64,000 bases of DNA from Toxoplasma gondii ME49 (Eukaryota; Apicomplexa; Conoidasida; Eucoccidiorida; Sarcocystidae), in contig NC_031479.1 in the NCBI RefSeq assembly GCF_000006565.2, forward strand, positions 3,498,289-3,562,288. The letters are read 5' to 3'. Every line of letters starts with the position of its first letter. Position 1 is the stretch's first letter. The position numbers and the translations under genes are program-made. Positions 1 through 21,900 of this stretch are shown piece after piece. Under the pieces are notes generated by a model. It did not search any database, was not told the origin of the DNA, and saw only the letters and a program-made list of their open reading frames with translations.

Positions 1-65
1 ACTTTTTCGCTACTGAATCTGAGAGCTGGAGTGCATGCAGAAGTGAAAGCAAAGACCTGACTTAC

Positions 66-10039
<9,974 letters not shown>

Positions 10040-10516
10040 CCTTGTTGTTTTCCTGCTGATCTTCTCCCGCTGCGGTCCTCCCGTTTCTCTGCTCCTCATC
10101 CAGAAGAGAACAGACGCGCTCCTCCCTTTTTGCCGCCTGTGAGTCCGCAGTCGTGGGCTCGGCGTTGTCGCAGGCCTCGTGGAACCTCAGCCGCACTCGG
10201 CCTCTTCGCTCAAACGCGCGACGAAGACGGCAGCGACGCAGACACGTACGAACGAAAGTAGGCAGCAGACACCAGTGGAGCAAGCCAGGAGTCCCGCCTT
10301 CTTTAAGCTTTGTGGACTCTCAGAAAAAGGCTAGACCAAGGACAGAAAGGTCACACGGAGTGTTGGCCAGCCCGCTATTGATCCAGACCGATAGAACAGG
10401 GGGGCGGCAGAAACGCTGGAGTCGTCGATAAGACCTCCATTTCTTCAAAAACGGCAGATGCACGAAGGCAGTGGCTCGTGTCGAGAGACGCGAAGAGGAC
10501 CCACGTCAAGCGGGTG

Positions 10517-10527
10517 TGCATGCATGC
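10517..10527. promoter_or_regulatory. TGCATGCATGC motif upstream of the CLEC16A-like start
   Basis: Two overlapping TGCATGC words form one palindromic 11-mer about 480 bases upstream of the minus-strand ATG at 10039. TGCATGC is a known apicomplexan promoter element bound by ApiAP2 factors. The word is also common in introns and exons of this window, so a promoter role here is inferred from position alone. Confidence 0.35.
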
Positions 10528-11622
10528 AAAAATGTCCGGACCGGGGAGAAAGAAGCCGACGCCAAACCCTGTGGCGAAGCAGCGTGCCACTGTTTGGGTC
10601 GCTGCACCCACAAGTGAACGAAACGGTGGACGACAGTCGCAGTGCTGCTCTCAGATGAGAGTTCAGCCCAGGGGCTGCACTCAAGGTGGTTGGGAATGCC
10701 CGGTGTAACGGCTATTCCCCTGCTGGAAACTGCGAAAAGCGCACAGAATCACGGGTGAAGCTGTTCCCCAAACCACGACGACATGCTACCGAGCACGTGG
10801 CTTAGTTGCCGCCGTGCATGAAGACAATTCGCGCGTTTCCTCGAGTTTTTGAACGTCGCGACGAACGGAGGCTGCAGAAATGCAATTCACCACGATGACA
10901 CACAACACTGAAACGAGTGCGGTACGGAACAAAATTCCTTTCCTACATTCGTGGGCTCGATTTCTCCAGTGTCCAGACACTCGAAACTAGGCTCACGAAC
11001 AGCTCGCGAGCAACCTGAGAGACGCGACGGGACGGCGGGAGCACGGGAGGAAAAGGACGGGCACGAACAAGGAACGCAAACGGAAGGAACTAAATGGAAC
11101 ACACAGAGAAAAAATAACGTCAGAATCGACGGGTAAGTGTGACGGAAGTGAGAACGACAACGAAATGTGGTGACAGGAGAGTCTCGGAAAAAAGCCGGAC
11201 CACATGGTGGGTTAGGTTGGCAAAGGACACGACAGGTGTATTGGCACGTTGTTAAACGAGGAGCAAAACAAGAGGGCAGATGAGTTAAAGAAGGGAAGAA
11301 CAGAGAGATGGAAACTTCTGCATGAAGAGGGAGATGGCAATCGACACGGAAGACAAGGGCTCTCGAGGGACTCGACGCGGAGAAAAATCGTCTTTTCCCG
11401 TCCCACGGTTCTCAGAGGAACGGCCTCAAAATTCCTGTCTCATTCCACCGGTAAAGGGTTGAACAAAAGCGAAAACGAAAAGAAGAAACAGCTCAGGGTT
11501 CCAGTTTACCTTCTGCTGAAAGAAGCAGCGCTAAAAGAAAAGCACAAGCGGAGTAGCTGGCAGACATGCTGCATGTGCGCCAAAAGGGGGAACGCCAACC
11601 GCCTGCTGAGCAAGAAAAGCTA

Positions 11623-11943
11623 CTAGTGTAGCTCACATCCGCTGATTGGGATTTCCTCGAAGAAATATGGGTTTTGGAAAGATCTTAGCTGGAGAAAGTG
11701 CTCGGGGGTTGCCGGCAGTTTGTTGGTGATGATTTGTAGCATCCGACAACGCTGCTGCGGACGGGACCTGTAAGTGATGGGACCTTGTGTGGACACGCTA
11801 GCAAGATGGATTACATTCACAGTATGCTGTTTATCCGGTAACACGGAACACCATGGATGCCCAGTGAAGCCTAATATAGTTTGACTTTTGTCGTAAGCTT
11901 CTAGGGGGCCTGAATATTCAAACGGCACCCTGCTTAATCGCAT
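11623..11943 (-). CDS. Uncharacterised 106-residue ORF (doubtful)
   Basis: An ATG-started ORF of 106 codons with balanced amino-acid use (it begins MRLSRVPFEYSG and ends FFEEIPISGCELH). I recognise no family, signal peptide or membrane segment. It lies in the AT-richer part of the long intergenic region, on the same strand as ORFs at 12006-12221 and 14927-15304. It could be an exon of an unannotated minus-strand gene, a relic, or chance. Confidence 0.2.
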   Translation of the reverse strand: MRLSRVPFEYSGPLEAYDKSQTILGFTGHPWCSVLPDKQHTVNVIHLASVSTQGPITYRSRPQQRCRMLQIITNKLPATPEHFLQLRSFQNPYFFEEIPISGCELH

Positions 11944-12432
11944 TCATCATACCGTTCCAACTTCAGCTTCGAAAAACCCGTTTCACACGGATACACACTC
12001 AACCTTTAGTTTAACCGCTGCTGTGCTGGGACTGTATCTTTTGGACCTACAATTAGACTACCAACTCTCTTGTTCCAAACAGGATTCAAGGAGAACCTAA
12101 AATCCGCAAGTAGGATTGCAAGCGTTCTACGGGATTCAAGTGGCACCTCAACTACGACCTGATGTGCGGTACTGACAAGTAGGATGTAAATACCCGTCGT
12201 TTGTTTGTGTACGGGCTCCACACCTTACTGAAAAGAGAATGAGGGTTCTGCTTGAGATTGATGCATATCACTGCTTTATGTGGTACAAAGCTGTCTGCTA
12301 TGAAGATACTAAAGACGCAACAAGGGCACACTTGCGTGCTCAGAGCTCAAGAGAGTGTCCTGGAATTCCGTACCCTTGACATCAAGGGGAAGGAGGGTCA
12401 TGGTTCTAGCAGGTTCTACGTCTGCCCATTGG

Positions 12433-12636
12433 CATTCGTATTGTGTTTCTTGTGCATTACAACTGAACAGTCCGATTACAAAATGCACGTCCTTCCTCTG
12501 CATTCGTATTGTCTTTCTTGGAGATATTGATCGAGCGGCCTGCTTCCAACTCAAAAATCATTCCTTTACATTCATATTGTCCTTCTTGCCGATTTTCAGC
12601 AACCAGCCTGTTTACAAAGTTAACCGACTCAACATG
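12433..12636. repeat. Three diverged copies of a 68-base tandem repeat
   Basis: Units start at 12433, 12501 and 12569, so the period is exactly 68 bases. The first 20 bases are strongly conserved (CATTCGTATTGTSTTTCTTG-like, 1-3 changes); the rest has drifted, with partial matches such as GCGGCCTGCTTCCAA versus CCAGCCTGTTTACAA. No function is evident. Confidence 0.7.
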
Positions 12637-12683
12637 CTTGCGGATATTTTCATTCCCATGATGCCTCAAAACCTCATACTACT

Positions 12684-13146
12684 GTGCAAACCTACTTGAT
12701 ATCACAAGTGCTCGTAGACCCGAAGAATGCGCCATCATCATCAGATTTTGAACAGGCATGCCTGGCAAAGGTCGTAGGAGAAACAGGGCTCATTTACGGA
12801 GCTGGTAGCATAATTATTGCCTACACTGCGATGATCTTCGTGGAAGTTTTGTTACAAGGGAACGTTCGCGACGGGGCCGGGATCCGGAGCTGCATAGTAG
12901 GGGGGAGCAAACTCAGACGGCTGTTTATTGAATAGACGAGGGACTCTCACCTTTCAAGGGTCGTTTGCGAGGTGCAATGCTGTATTTTTTACACATCTTG
13001 AAGCTATTGGAAAGACAGTGATTTCGGCTGTCGATGACAGTGGTATCCCATTAGCGAAGGGTATGGCTGCGCTTCCCGGACGAAGAAGAATCGGATTAAT
13101 GTATTCAAAAGACCACCCCGACATAGAGTTATTGTCTACGTGTTAG
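12684..13146 (+). other. Two overlapping protein-like ORFs, possible gene fragment
   Basis: An open frame at 12684-12935 (no ATG near its start) reads VLVDPKNAPSSSDFEQACLA and then a hydrophobic stretch, GSIIIAYTAMIFVEVLL, that could be one membrane segment. It ends in TAG. A second frame, 12928-13146, continues with GSFARCNAVFFTHLEAIGK and SGIPLAKGMAALPGRR. A frameshift or short intron between them would make one fragment. No family is recognised. This is either a decayed gene, an exon of an unannotated gene, or chance. Confidence 0.2.
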
Positions 13147-13816
13147 TGTTGAGTCACGTTCAAGAAAACCCATGCAATCGCAATGGCGTGGAGATGCCCC
13201 TGGCAGGCTGAGGGGTCCAGCTTCTGTTTGCCCCAGTCCAGTGAGGGTTGGCTCTATGTAGTTCCAAAGGATATGATTCCTATGCCATGAAATCCATCAG
13301 CGGTGACAAGCACTTCTTTCTGGATAGGCACGAACTGAGAGTTAACTTAGACGACCGTCCGCTGAATGGCCTATGCTGGACACTCTCTTGAGGCGCTTCT
13401 CACTCTGGCAGCTTCCTCAAACCGTTCTCACCAAAAAGTAAAGCGAGAGTGGGTGTCAAGCGGCGTCGGATGCCTTGTCATTATGACGCGGTTGCGAGAC
13501 ATCGAATAGTTTGCGCAATAGTATTGTAGTCCCTTGTGCATTATGCGTGTTACACGCTTATGTCTTAACACTCTGAATGCTTCTATAGAGTGACAAGACA
13601 CACGCTACGGTGGAAACTCGCGCTGTGAAACTGCATTTAACCCGTGGTAGCGTTTAATTTGTCTAACGAACTGCAAGTACCGAAGTGTGTCCGGTCCGCT
13701 GTAGTTCGACTCTTAAGTCACTTTCTTGAGCAGAGGGGAAGCAAATCCTCGTCGAGTTCCTGAATGGCGTGAATTCTGCCTGAAGGTTACAATTCATAAA
13801 AATCCTTACGCAGAAT

Positions 13817-13996
13817 ATGCAGTCATTTCTTCCTCCGGAAGGTTCTGTCCTACTGCATTTCTATCACAATCTTGAACAGACGTTTGGATGTTGTGTCGAG
13901 CAGCTGTACATTGTTGGAACTCTGGTTGGCCCAGCGAATGAGACAGAGGCGTTTCCCGTGATTCAGGAGTTGCAGGGCAAGCATTTCTGGCACTGA
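13817..13996 (+). other. 59-residue ORF overlapping an antisense ORF (doubtful)
   Basis: An ATG-started 59-codon ORF (MQSFLPPEGSVLLHF at the start, QELQGKHFWH at the end) overlaps an open minus-strand frame at 13850-14062 that reads LQNDLRAYRVCFLEATP and LLNHGKRLCLIRWANQSSN. The minus-strand frame follows a possible acceptor (GTGACTGCAG). Both look protein-like, but at most one is likely to be real. Neither is recognised. Confidence 0.15.
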
Positions 13997-14926
13997 ATCC
14001 AGGTTTCCTCTTGGCGTTGCTTCAAGGAAGCAAACCCGGTAGGCACGCAGGTCATTCTGCAGTCACTTTGCCTCTTCCGTACGACAGTGTCTGATCCAAG
14101 GCAGCCGCTTACGGTGATTCTTCTTCGTTGTTATCCCTGGAGACCAGATGATAACACCACTTCCGATGTCAGTTGTGATCGGAGAAACTACGCTTCGAAA
14201 CATTCCTAGACACTGCAGCCGGCACAACATGCCTAGGTTCAATGAAACCAGATCTGTTCACATTGAAAGGTTCGCTACGACATGACTTCACAATTGGTGT
14301 GCCTAGTAGAAATTATCAAGCATGCCTTTACCCTTATGTGGCCACAAAGGTTGAAGATTTGTCACTGTCAACTTCTGTCGGCACCACGCCTCATTCAACG
14401 AACCTCATAAGATGTTTCCTATTCGGCCATTCTCAAGAAGCCAGCGAACTTTGCAGGGATCGAGCAGCCATGAGACTCTTTCTCGGAGTCTCTTCGCAGT
14501 CAAACAGGGAATCCTCGGTTAAGAGAAGGCCAGATCGTCGAATGGGCATCATCATATCGCTCGAGTCTAAAATTGGCCATCTGACTTGCACTGCTGCACA
14601 GCTGCTGTAGAGAATACAGAGCGAAGAAAGCGCGTGGTCGTATGGCTTCTGTAATACAACATAGTTAAGAAGTGTGGGGAACTGCAGCCTGCACAATGAC
14701 TTGCGGCACGGCGAAAGGATTCATATCACATAATGCCGAAGCTGTCAATGCTCAGTACCCTTCGTTCAAAATCTCGATGAAACCTCCTACATGAAACTGC
14801 AGGGGAAAGGCCGCAGCTTCGGAACGACTAAGGCACCAGTGCCGGCAGCAGAATGTCAGAAAAGAGTCGTCAACACGTCCGGACGACACATGAGACCTTC
14901 GTCCTCTCGGCGCTTATCACTGTGTG

Positions 14927-15304
14927 TCATCCATACTTCCTCGGGATGCATATTGCAATTAGACGAGAGCATGCTTCGTTGAGACGCGTGCCGGTAAAGC
15001 GCGGCTTGTCGAGCTGTCGAATGAGTTTGTCAAGTCTCGCGGCAATGAAGCCGACAAAGCCTCTATACCAATTCGAGGATCCGTCGAAAATACCCTTCTG
15101 AGGAGAGGCTGTCTGGGAATCTCCAAGCACCGTCCACTGCTCACGCCTGAGCTCTGCATAATCGACTCTGCTGGGACGCACGGGCGCTAGCTGTTTAGCC
15201 AGGTGCCAACGAAAACGATTGTGTGCCTCGTGTGTCCAAGGATCGCTATTATTCCGGTGCCTTAATCTCGGAAGAAGGTGCAGTGACAAGCTCTTCTGTA
15301 TCAT
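14927..15304 (-). CDS. Uncharacterised 125-residue ORF, divergent from the DDHD gene
   Basis: An ATG-started ORF of 125 codons beginning MIQKSLSLHLLPRLRHRNN. It has helical, amphipathic-looking segments (WYRGFVGFIAARLDKLIRQL) and ends in PRKYG then TGA. Its start is 613 bases from the DDHD ATG, so a shared divergent promoter is possible. A GTATGG donor-like site lies within its last codons, so it might be the first exon of a longer minus-strand gene whose later exons would fall in 11600-14700. I recognise no family and could not build a phase-consistent multi-exon model. Confidence 0.3.
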   Translation of the reverse strand: MIQKSLSLHLLPRLRHRNNSDPWTHEAHNRFRWHLAKQLAPVRPSRVDYAELRREQWTVLGDSQTASPQKGIFDGSSNWYRGFVGFIAARLDKLIRQLDKPRFTGTRLNEACSRLIAICIPRKYG

Positions 15305-15917
15305 AAAACGCGTATTTTAGGGCACTGTGGCTTCTGCGACAGCATCATGTACGGCTAAACTGCGTGTGGCAGGTCGCTCGCGGAGTGCGTGCACTGGCAT
15401 GAGTAGCAGCCTCGCAGGGGAGTTTTTGCCAGGCCAAGAAGGGGCGAAAAGTTACATAGAGCTGTCCCACGCGGTTGTGGACGAAGCCTCTTTCCACTTT
15501 CAGACTTTTCGTCTCGAGTCACAGCCAACTCGATGTTGTTCCGCATGTTGGCACTATGCCTTCTACAGTTCTGCATCTGATTTCTGTTTCCGTCGTCCGG
15601 TCACCCGCAACGGTCTCTGTTAGAGATCGTCCACGGCAGGCACTGCAGTTTTCGCGTGAAACATGTGTTTCATGTCTCACATAAGAGCCACAAATGCATT
15701 TTGCGTCTAGAAAACCATTCGTCCGCGATGAGAGGCGTCCCAAGGTAAGAGCTTAGCGCGGGAAGTACCCTGGCAGGAACCTTTCTTGCCCATCTCGCAA
15801 GACTGCGACGTCGAAAATCGCGGTAAAGCGTGTCTGTCCCGCAAGGCGCGCCGGTCTTTCGATTGTTTTTCCCGTGAACTGTTTCCGGCACCGCGTACCA
15901 CTTCATCTACACCGAAA

Positions 15918-18900
15918 ATGGCATTTTCCTGGTTCTTTCCCCAGCAGGCCTCTGAGGGGGCACCGCTGACAGCTGTAAGCTCGACTGCAACGGACGAAAA
16001 ACCAGCTGGGGTGTTGAACAAAGCCGTTTCTGTCGAAGCGTCTACCAAAGATTTCGCAGATGCAAGAACCGCCGTTTTCGCACGCGGGCCGCGATTGCTT
16101 TCGAGACACCACTCTGCCAGCTCCCGAAGACGCTCGAAGCACGTAGGTCCCGTTCAAATCGAGTTTGACGACGACGACGAACCGCACGCCAGTTTTTCCT
16201 ATACGCGTCCGCCGTCTCAGCCGATTGAACATCGTTCTTCTTCGGACTCGGCTTCGGGGGGGAGCCATGCTGGACAGCGTGGTGTGGACCCCCGCTGTGC
16301 CAGAGAGAGGGAGAGAAAAAATCGGGAGAGGGCTGCTTCTCTCGAGCGTTCGAGCGCCCGGTCGATGTGCTCTGGTGGAGAACATGTGAAGACCGCAAGG
16401 TTTCATGTTTCGGCGCGTCGGGAGCGAGCTGCACAGCGATTCAACACAGTCGATGATCCAGAGAACGTCGACGGAGACTCTCACCCGCAGTCCCCTCAGC
16501 GTGGTGTGGCTCTCAAACAGGAGACGTCGGTCGATCAGCCCCATGTCGGCGGGAAAGAACCGGAAGACGACGCAGACCTAGTTGTCGGCGCCAAGCCGTT
16601 TGAATTTGCGTTTGCTGGCCGGAGAAGAAGAACTCTGTCACACTTCCCCTCTCGACTGGGGACGTTGCCTTCGCTGCGCTCCTTTCCCTTGGGGAGCCAG
16701 AGTGGAGAGGGTCGAACCTTGACTGCGTCGCGGGAAGGACACCGAGGTTTTCGAGAGGGAAATCCACGCGTGCATCCACCTGAGTCAAGGCGGATGGACG
16801 AAGGCGACTCGTCTGACTATTCCGGTGTCTCTCCTGCAGAGTTGACGCCGAGGGAAGGGGAGACATCCCGAAGCGTCCAGGTCTCGGGGGATGTCTTCGC
16901 CGAAACCTCGGCCCGTTTTCACCTTCCTTCTGAGATCAAACCAAGTAAACGCAGTATCTCGAGTCTACGACAGCCGCTGGGAAACGGCCTTCGTGGAGAG
17001 ACAGAGAGCACGGCGTCTCCCGACTCATCTGCTCCTCAAAATACGCATGTAACAGCGTCGCAGTCTCGCCCTCCCCAGATTCTGCAGGGTCCCTTGCCGG
17101 CGTCTACCGGGCCTCCAGAGAAGTCCTCCACTGCCTCTGTAGGTCGACACCCGCTTCGGACGGCGAGCGCGCGAGTGAGTTTCGCGGCCACAGCTGCAGA
17201 ACGCGCAGCGGAGACGAGAGGGCACAAGGCGAAGGACGAGGAACAGAGACTGTCTCCATCCGCCGGGCCTTCGCCCCGGAAGTCACTCGCTGAAGGAGAA
17301 GCGCGGAAGATGCAGACACGGGAGAGACATCGCCCCAGAAGTCCTTCATCCTCTGCTTCGACCCGAGTCTCAGAACTGGACACTGCTCGTTCTTCTTCCT
17401 CGTCTACGTCTCTGCCTCCGGTCGCGCAAGAGGAAGGAAGGCACCGCAGCGACGATGCGAAGGGGACCGAGGAGACAGCCGAGGTCGAGACAGGTCCGCA
17501 AAAGGTCCGCGCATCCTCCGTCTCAGGAAGGCCCCCCTGCGAGCACATTCTCCTCGTGGTCCACGGGATCGGCTGCGAAGCTGAAGGAGGAGCCATTCAC
17601 AAACAGCAATTCGTCAAGAGTCTTGCGCTCGTGAACGAATATTGGTTCTGGAAAAAACCTGTGGAGGTCCACGTGCATGCAATCAATTGGAAACAAACCG
17701 TCATCCACGCTCAGGAACAGTGAGGAGACACCACACGCACGAGAGAAAGAACTGCAGGGCACTCAGTCACGGATACAGCGAGAATTACCGGATATCCAGC
17801 GACGCGGCAGAAGAAAGGCGGGACAAACAGAGAAACAAAACGAGAACAACCATTCGTGGAACAGTTCAATGGCTATAAATAACACACATTTACATACACA
17901 GGTGTATAAACGAAGAAGATAGTAGTGGAAAGTTGTTGGTAATTCGGTTGCGAGGAGAAGGGTGTGTGTCCTTCTTGGACGCGCGGGATCGCGTTTCCGC
18001 GTAACGACCTAGCGAAACGGTGGTTGTCTCGTGGACATACACACGAACCCGTTGCCTCCAAAAATCCGTCTTTGCCGGCCCGCTGTATCGGCGAGGAGCT
18101 TAGAACGATCGACAAAGAAAGTCTTCAAGTCGCTCACATTTCGTTTCTTCTCACCTTTCTTTCAGTATGTTTGAACACATCACTCTGAAGGACGTGTACG
18201 AGACCCGGCGCATGCTCACTCTGACAGCTGCAGATCTGCTTTTCTTCCTCACTCCGCGCTACGGCGACTTCATCATGACTCAGGTTGCCGAGCAGCTGAA
18301 CGAGGCCGTCGCGAAACTCCGCGCTGTGAGCTCCCTTCTTTCTTCATTTGCACCGCTATGTCTCCTTTTCCTATATCCGTTGTCCCTACCTTCTGGTTCC
18401 GACTTAGTGCGTCGCTCCGTCGCAGCGCAGTTCTTTTCGATATCGTCTCGGCTGAGGACAGAGCGAGCACTTGTCGCTTTCAGAGACCTCTGCCTTCCTT
18501 CTCATCTGGACTGGCTGCTCCCCGCTCCTTCTCGCCGCTTCTGTGAGGAGGAAAAACCGCGACTTCTCTGCACAGTTTGCTTTGCTTTTCCTTTACGAGT
18601 GTCCCGTCATGCGTCTTATCTCTGCCGGTGTCTCCTGTTTTTCGCGACGACTGCGACTGCCTGCAGCATCCCTCAGAGCGCTACAAGAACTCGAAAATCT
18701 CGGTCTTGGGATATTCTCTCGGCAGCGTAATGGCCTACGAACTCCTCGCTGGCCGCCCTTTCCGTCCAGTAAGCCCCCAAATAACTGTGCCAATGAGATG
18801 CGTTGCTTGTGTGTATCTGCACACATTCGCACATTTGACACTCGTCAGAGTCGCTCGCACGCATGCATGCCTTCCTTTGTCGCTCTGCGCATGCAGTCCC

Positions 18901-21900
18901 TCTTCAATCCGACAACGAACCCATCGCCGCGACTGAACTTCCACGTCGATTCTCTCTTCCTGCTCGGAAGCGCTCTCCCGGCCTTTCTCCTTCTGCATGC
19001 ACCCGAGGTATGGGTGGTGGTTTCTCTCTACCAAATGCCGCTTTGCTCTCGAGTTTCCCCGGCAAGCGTCAATGCCGGTCGAGTCGGGTGCGATTCTAAA
19101 CGTAGTCAGAAGGAACAAACAGAAGGCAACATGCACAAGTCCCCCCACCGTTCCCCCATGAGCTAGACAGTGTCACCTTATAAATGAATATATGCAAATG
19201 TGCAGAGAGAGGCGGAGCTGCATCAGAAACAAACACATGCATATCCCGGTGTAGGCAGGTTTCCCTGCGTCGACCATAGAGAGGCTGTCGTGAGAGTGCA
19301 AAGCTCTTTGTGGAGGCCTTTTTTACTTCCGTTCAGATTCTCAAGCAAGGAATGTGGTTGCCAAAGGACCTGCGCCTCTACAATATTTTTCATCCCTGCG
19401 ACCCTGTGGTAAGCGTGGACGCCCGAAGTTTCTTGTTTCACTTCTGAATTTCCAGGTTCTTTCAGTGCGCCTCCGCCGAGTTAGAAACATCTCGAAGAAT
19501 GCCAGACTCTAGCTGTGCTCTCTCTGTTTGCATGCCGCCTTGCCCTTTGGATTTTCCTTCGATTCAATAAGAACATAGAACGGGAATAGCTGTGGACAGC
19601 GCAACTGTTAAACGCATTTTTTTACTCGTCACACCGCGTGTCTGTGCGTGTTTTTCGGTTATGTTGTTTTCCCAGTGAACGCCTCCACACTTCGTTGAGC
19701 TTTCATCCTTTATCGGTTCAAGTCCCAGTCAGTCTTTTACCGTTAAATTTATTTAAAGCAATTTCCTCGAGAAAGGTGACTGAGAGGTTTGAAGCACCCG
19801 GGCTTCCTACGCACATGCCCACCTTGACACTCTCGAGGTGCTCTTTTCCTCCTTGGTTTTAGTTGCGCCACGCGTGCCTTCTTGCTTTTGTCGATTTTCG
19901 CGTGCATGCGCTTCAGGCGTTCCGCCTGGAGAAACTCGTTTATCCTCAAATTCGGCAACTCCCGCCGCCGGTCCTTCTGGCCTTCTGGAGGACCAATGGA
20001 GTTCAGAAGTGGTACGAGTGGGACATGAATGTCCAGGTAAGTTTTTCTCGCGAAAAAACGTCTTCGATTTGAGGATCCCTGTGTTTGTCGCACCTCGCCT
20101 CTTGTGACAGCCTTCAACGGACGGCGAGACGCAACTGATTCGAGCCGTCACACCTGCCCTCGTCTGAGGAGCGCATGCGTGCATCTGGGCCGTTGTGAGT
20201 CCTTGGTAGAGCCCGGCTGCGGTCGAGGAGAGACGAGCCGCGGCAGGGTCCTCTTCGTCTTCTGTTGTGTCTGGCTTCTCGGTTTCTGTGCGGCGCTTCT
20301 TGTGTCCGACGATCTTCGCTGCTGTCTGTCTCCTGCGTTCCTGCCCGTAGCACGCGAAAAACGTCCTCATGCAGAACATCACAGACTTCGCCTCCACCAT
20401 CAGCAACTCGCTTTTCTTTTGGTGGAACCCGGAAAAAGGGAACCCCAATCCTGAGGGCATCAGCGTGCTGGACTCCAACGCGTCTGCCGCTTCCGCCGCT
20501 TTGGAGGAGGCGAAGAAAACGAGGACCGGATTGCTTTCCTCTTCCTTCTCTTCCTCGTCGCTAGTCGGCCCTCTGGTGCAAAAGTCGAAAGCAGGCCAGC
20601 GGGACGCGGATGGCCTCCGGGATGGAGACACACGGAACGGCGGCAAACGTGGGGGCTCCGCGGAGACACCTGGGCGAGGCGCAGGAGGCGACGGCGCCAG
20701 TAGAACGCACCGCAGAGTGCTAGACAGTGCAAGGTCTTCGAGTGCCAAGCTGGGAGATGAAAACACTAAGCAACTGCCTCTCCGTAAGTTTGCCGAGAGC
20801 CGGTACAACTGTTTGAGGTAGTGAGGCGATTTCAACCGAAAAACCGCGACAGGTTCGCTTGTCGGCTTCCGTGTGGAAGAATTGCAAATCGTAACGACTG
20901 GGCTTTACCCAAAAGAGTGTTTTCACATTTCCACTGCTGGAAAAGACGTCTTCCCTCGTCTCCCCTTTGACGATGTTCGTCAATAAGCAGACGCATGAAC
21001 ACCGTTTTGGTGTAATCGTGTTCTTTCTGTCGCTTGTCTGGTCACAGGCCCTGCGGACATGTGTGCATTTCGCATGCGTAAGTCCTCTTTGTCGATCTCC
21101 ACTCCGTGCGAGGTGCTTTCGCCGTTTTGGTTCTCTGTTCGGTGCCCTCTCTCGCTTCTCGAGTTTGGATTACTCTGTGGGAACCGAGGTCTGAATACCC
21201 GAGAGTGAACTTGTGCGGTCCAGAGCTGCCTAACTGGAATCGGCTAAACAGAGGCCTCGGAGTGCGAAATGGGACTCCAATAATGCGTCACAGAAAGCTC
21301 TTGTGACCTGGCGTGACTGCAGCGGAGCAGACAAGAGCACGATAGGAAGAATTTCGTGCTCGCGCAGAGAAGAAGATGCGTTTTGTGAAGTGCGTTTCTG
21401 CCCTTTAGTTTCTTTCCAGCTGTCAAACATGAAACGAAGAAGGCCGACGCGTATCTGCTTTGCGCGGTTGCATGCCTCGCCTTTCCACCTTCAATCCTCT
21501 CCTTCCGTTGCCATCTCTGGTGCACGAGTTTTCTCTTCATGCGTTTCACTCTGCCTGCGTCCTGAGCTGTGTCGGATGTGCTTCGCATCTGCGTTGCTCA
21601 ACGCATGTGTTTTTGTCTTTTGTTTTCTTTCAGGGCTGAAGCAAACGCTGCCTCACGTCTTGAGGCGCCACCGCGCAGCAGAGAGCAGTGAAGACGAAGA
21701 CGTTTCTCTTCCTGCGGGCTCCAGGTTGCTTCCTCGCCTCCCGCCACTCCCGTCGCTGGGGAGCTCGTTGTCTTCGTCTCTGGCCTCAGCTGATTTGTCT
21801 TCCTCGGCCTCTTCCCAGCTCGACGTTTCTCCTCGCTCATCGTCGGCTGCGTCGTCAACCGCTTCTGCCGAAGAGACTCCCCATTCACCTTCCTCGCCAA

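Larger units (their letters stand above)
10040..15917. other. Long intergenic region without a confident gene
   Basis: About 5.9 kb separates the divergent CLEC16A-like and DDHD genes. From 10040 to about 11600 only low-information ORFs in overlapping frames are seen. From about 11600 to 15300 the DNA is more AT-rich, and several short ORFs on both strands have protein-like composition (entered separately), but none joins into a recognisable family. A TGAGACG word, resembling the WGAGACG element of coccidian promoters, occurs at 14990-14996. No tRNA, rRNA or intact transposon is visible. Confidence 0.6.

Noticed and set aside
11249..11626. A 125-codon plus-strand ORF, Lys/Arg-rich
   Set aside because: It lacks an ATG near its start and has low-complexity purine-rich sequence; no supporting feature.
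15786..15917. Upstream extension of the DDHD first exon
   Set aside because: The open frame extends left, but its first codon here is TTG; the first ATG is at 15918 in a strong AAAATGG context.
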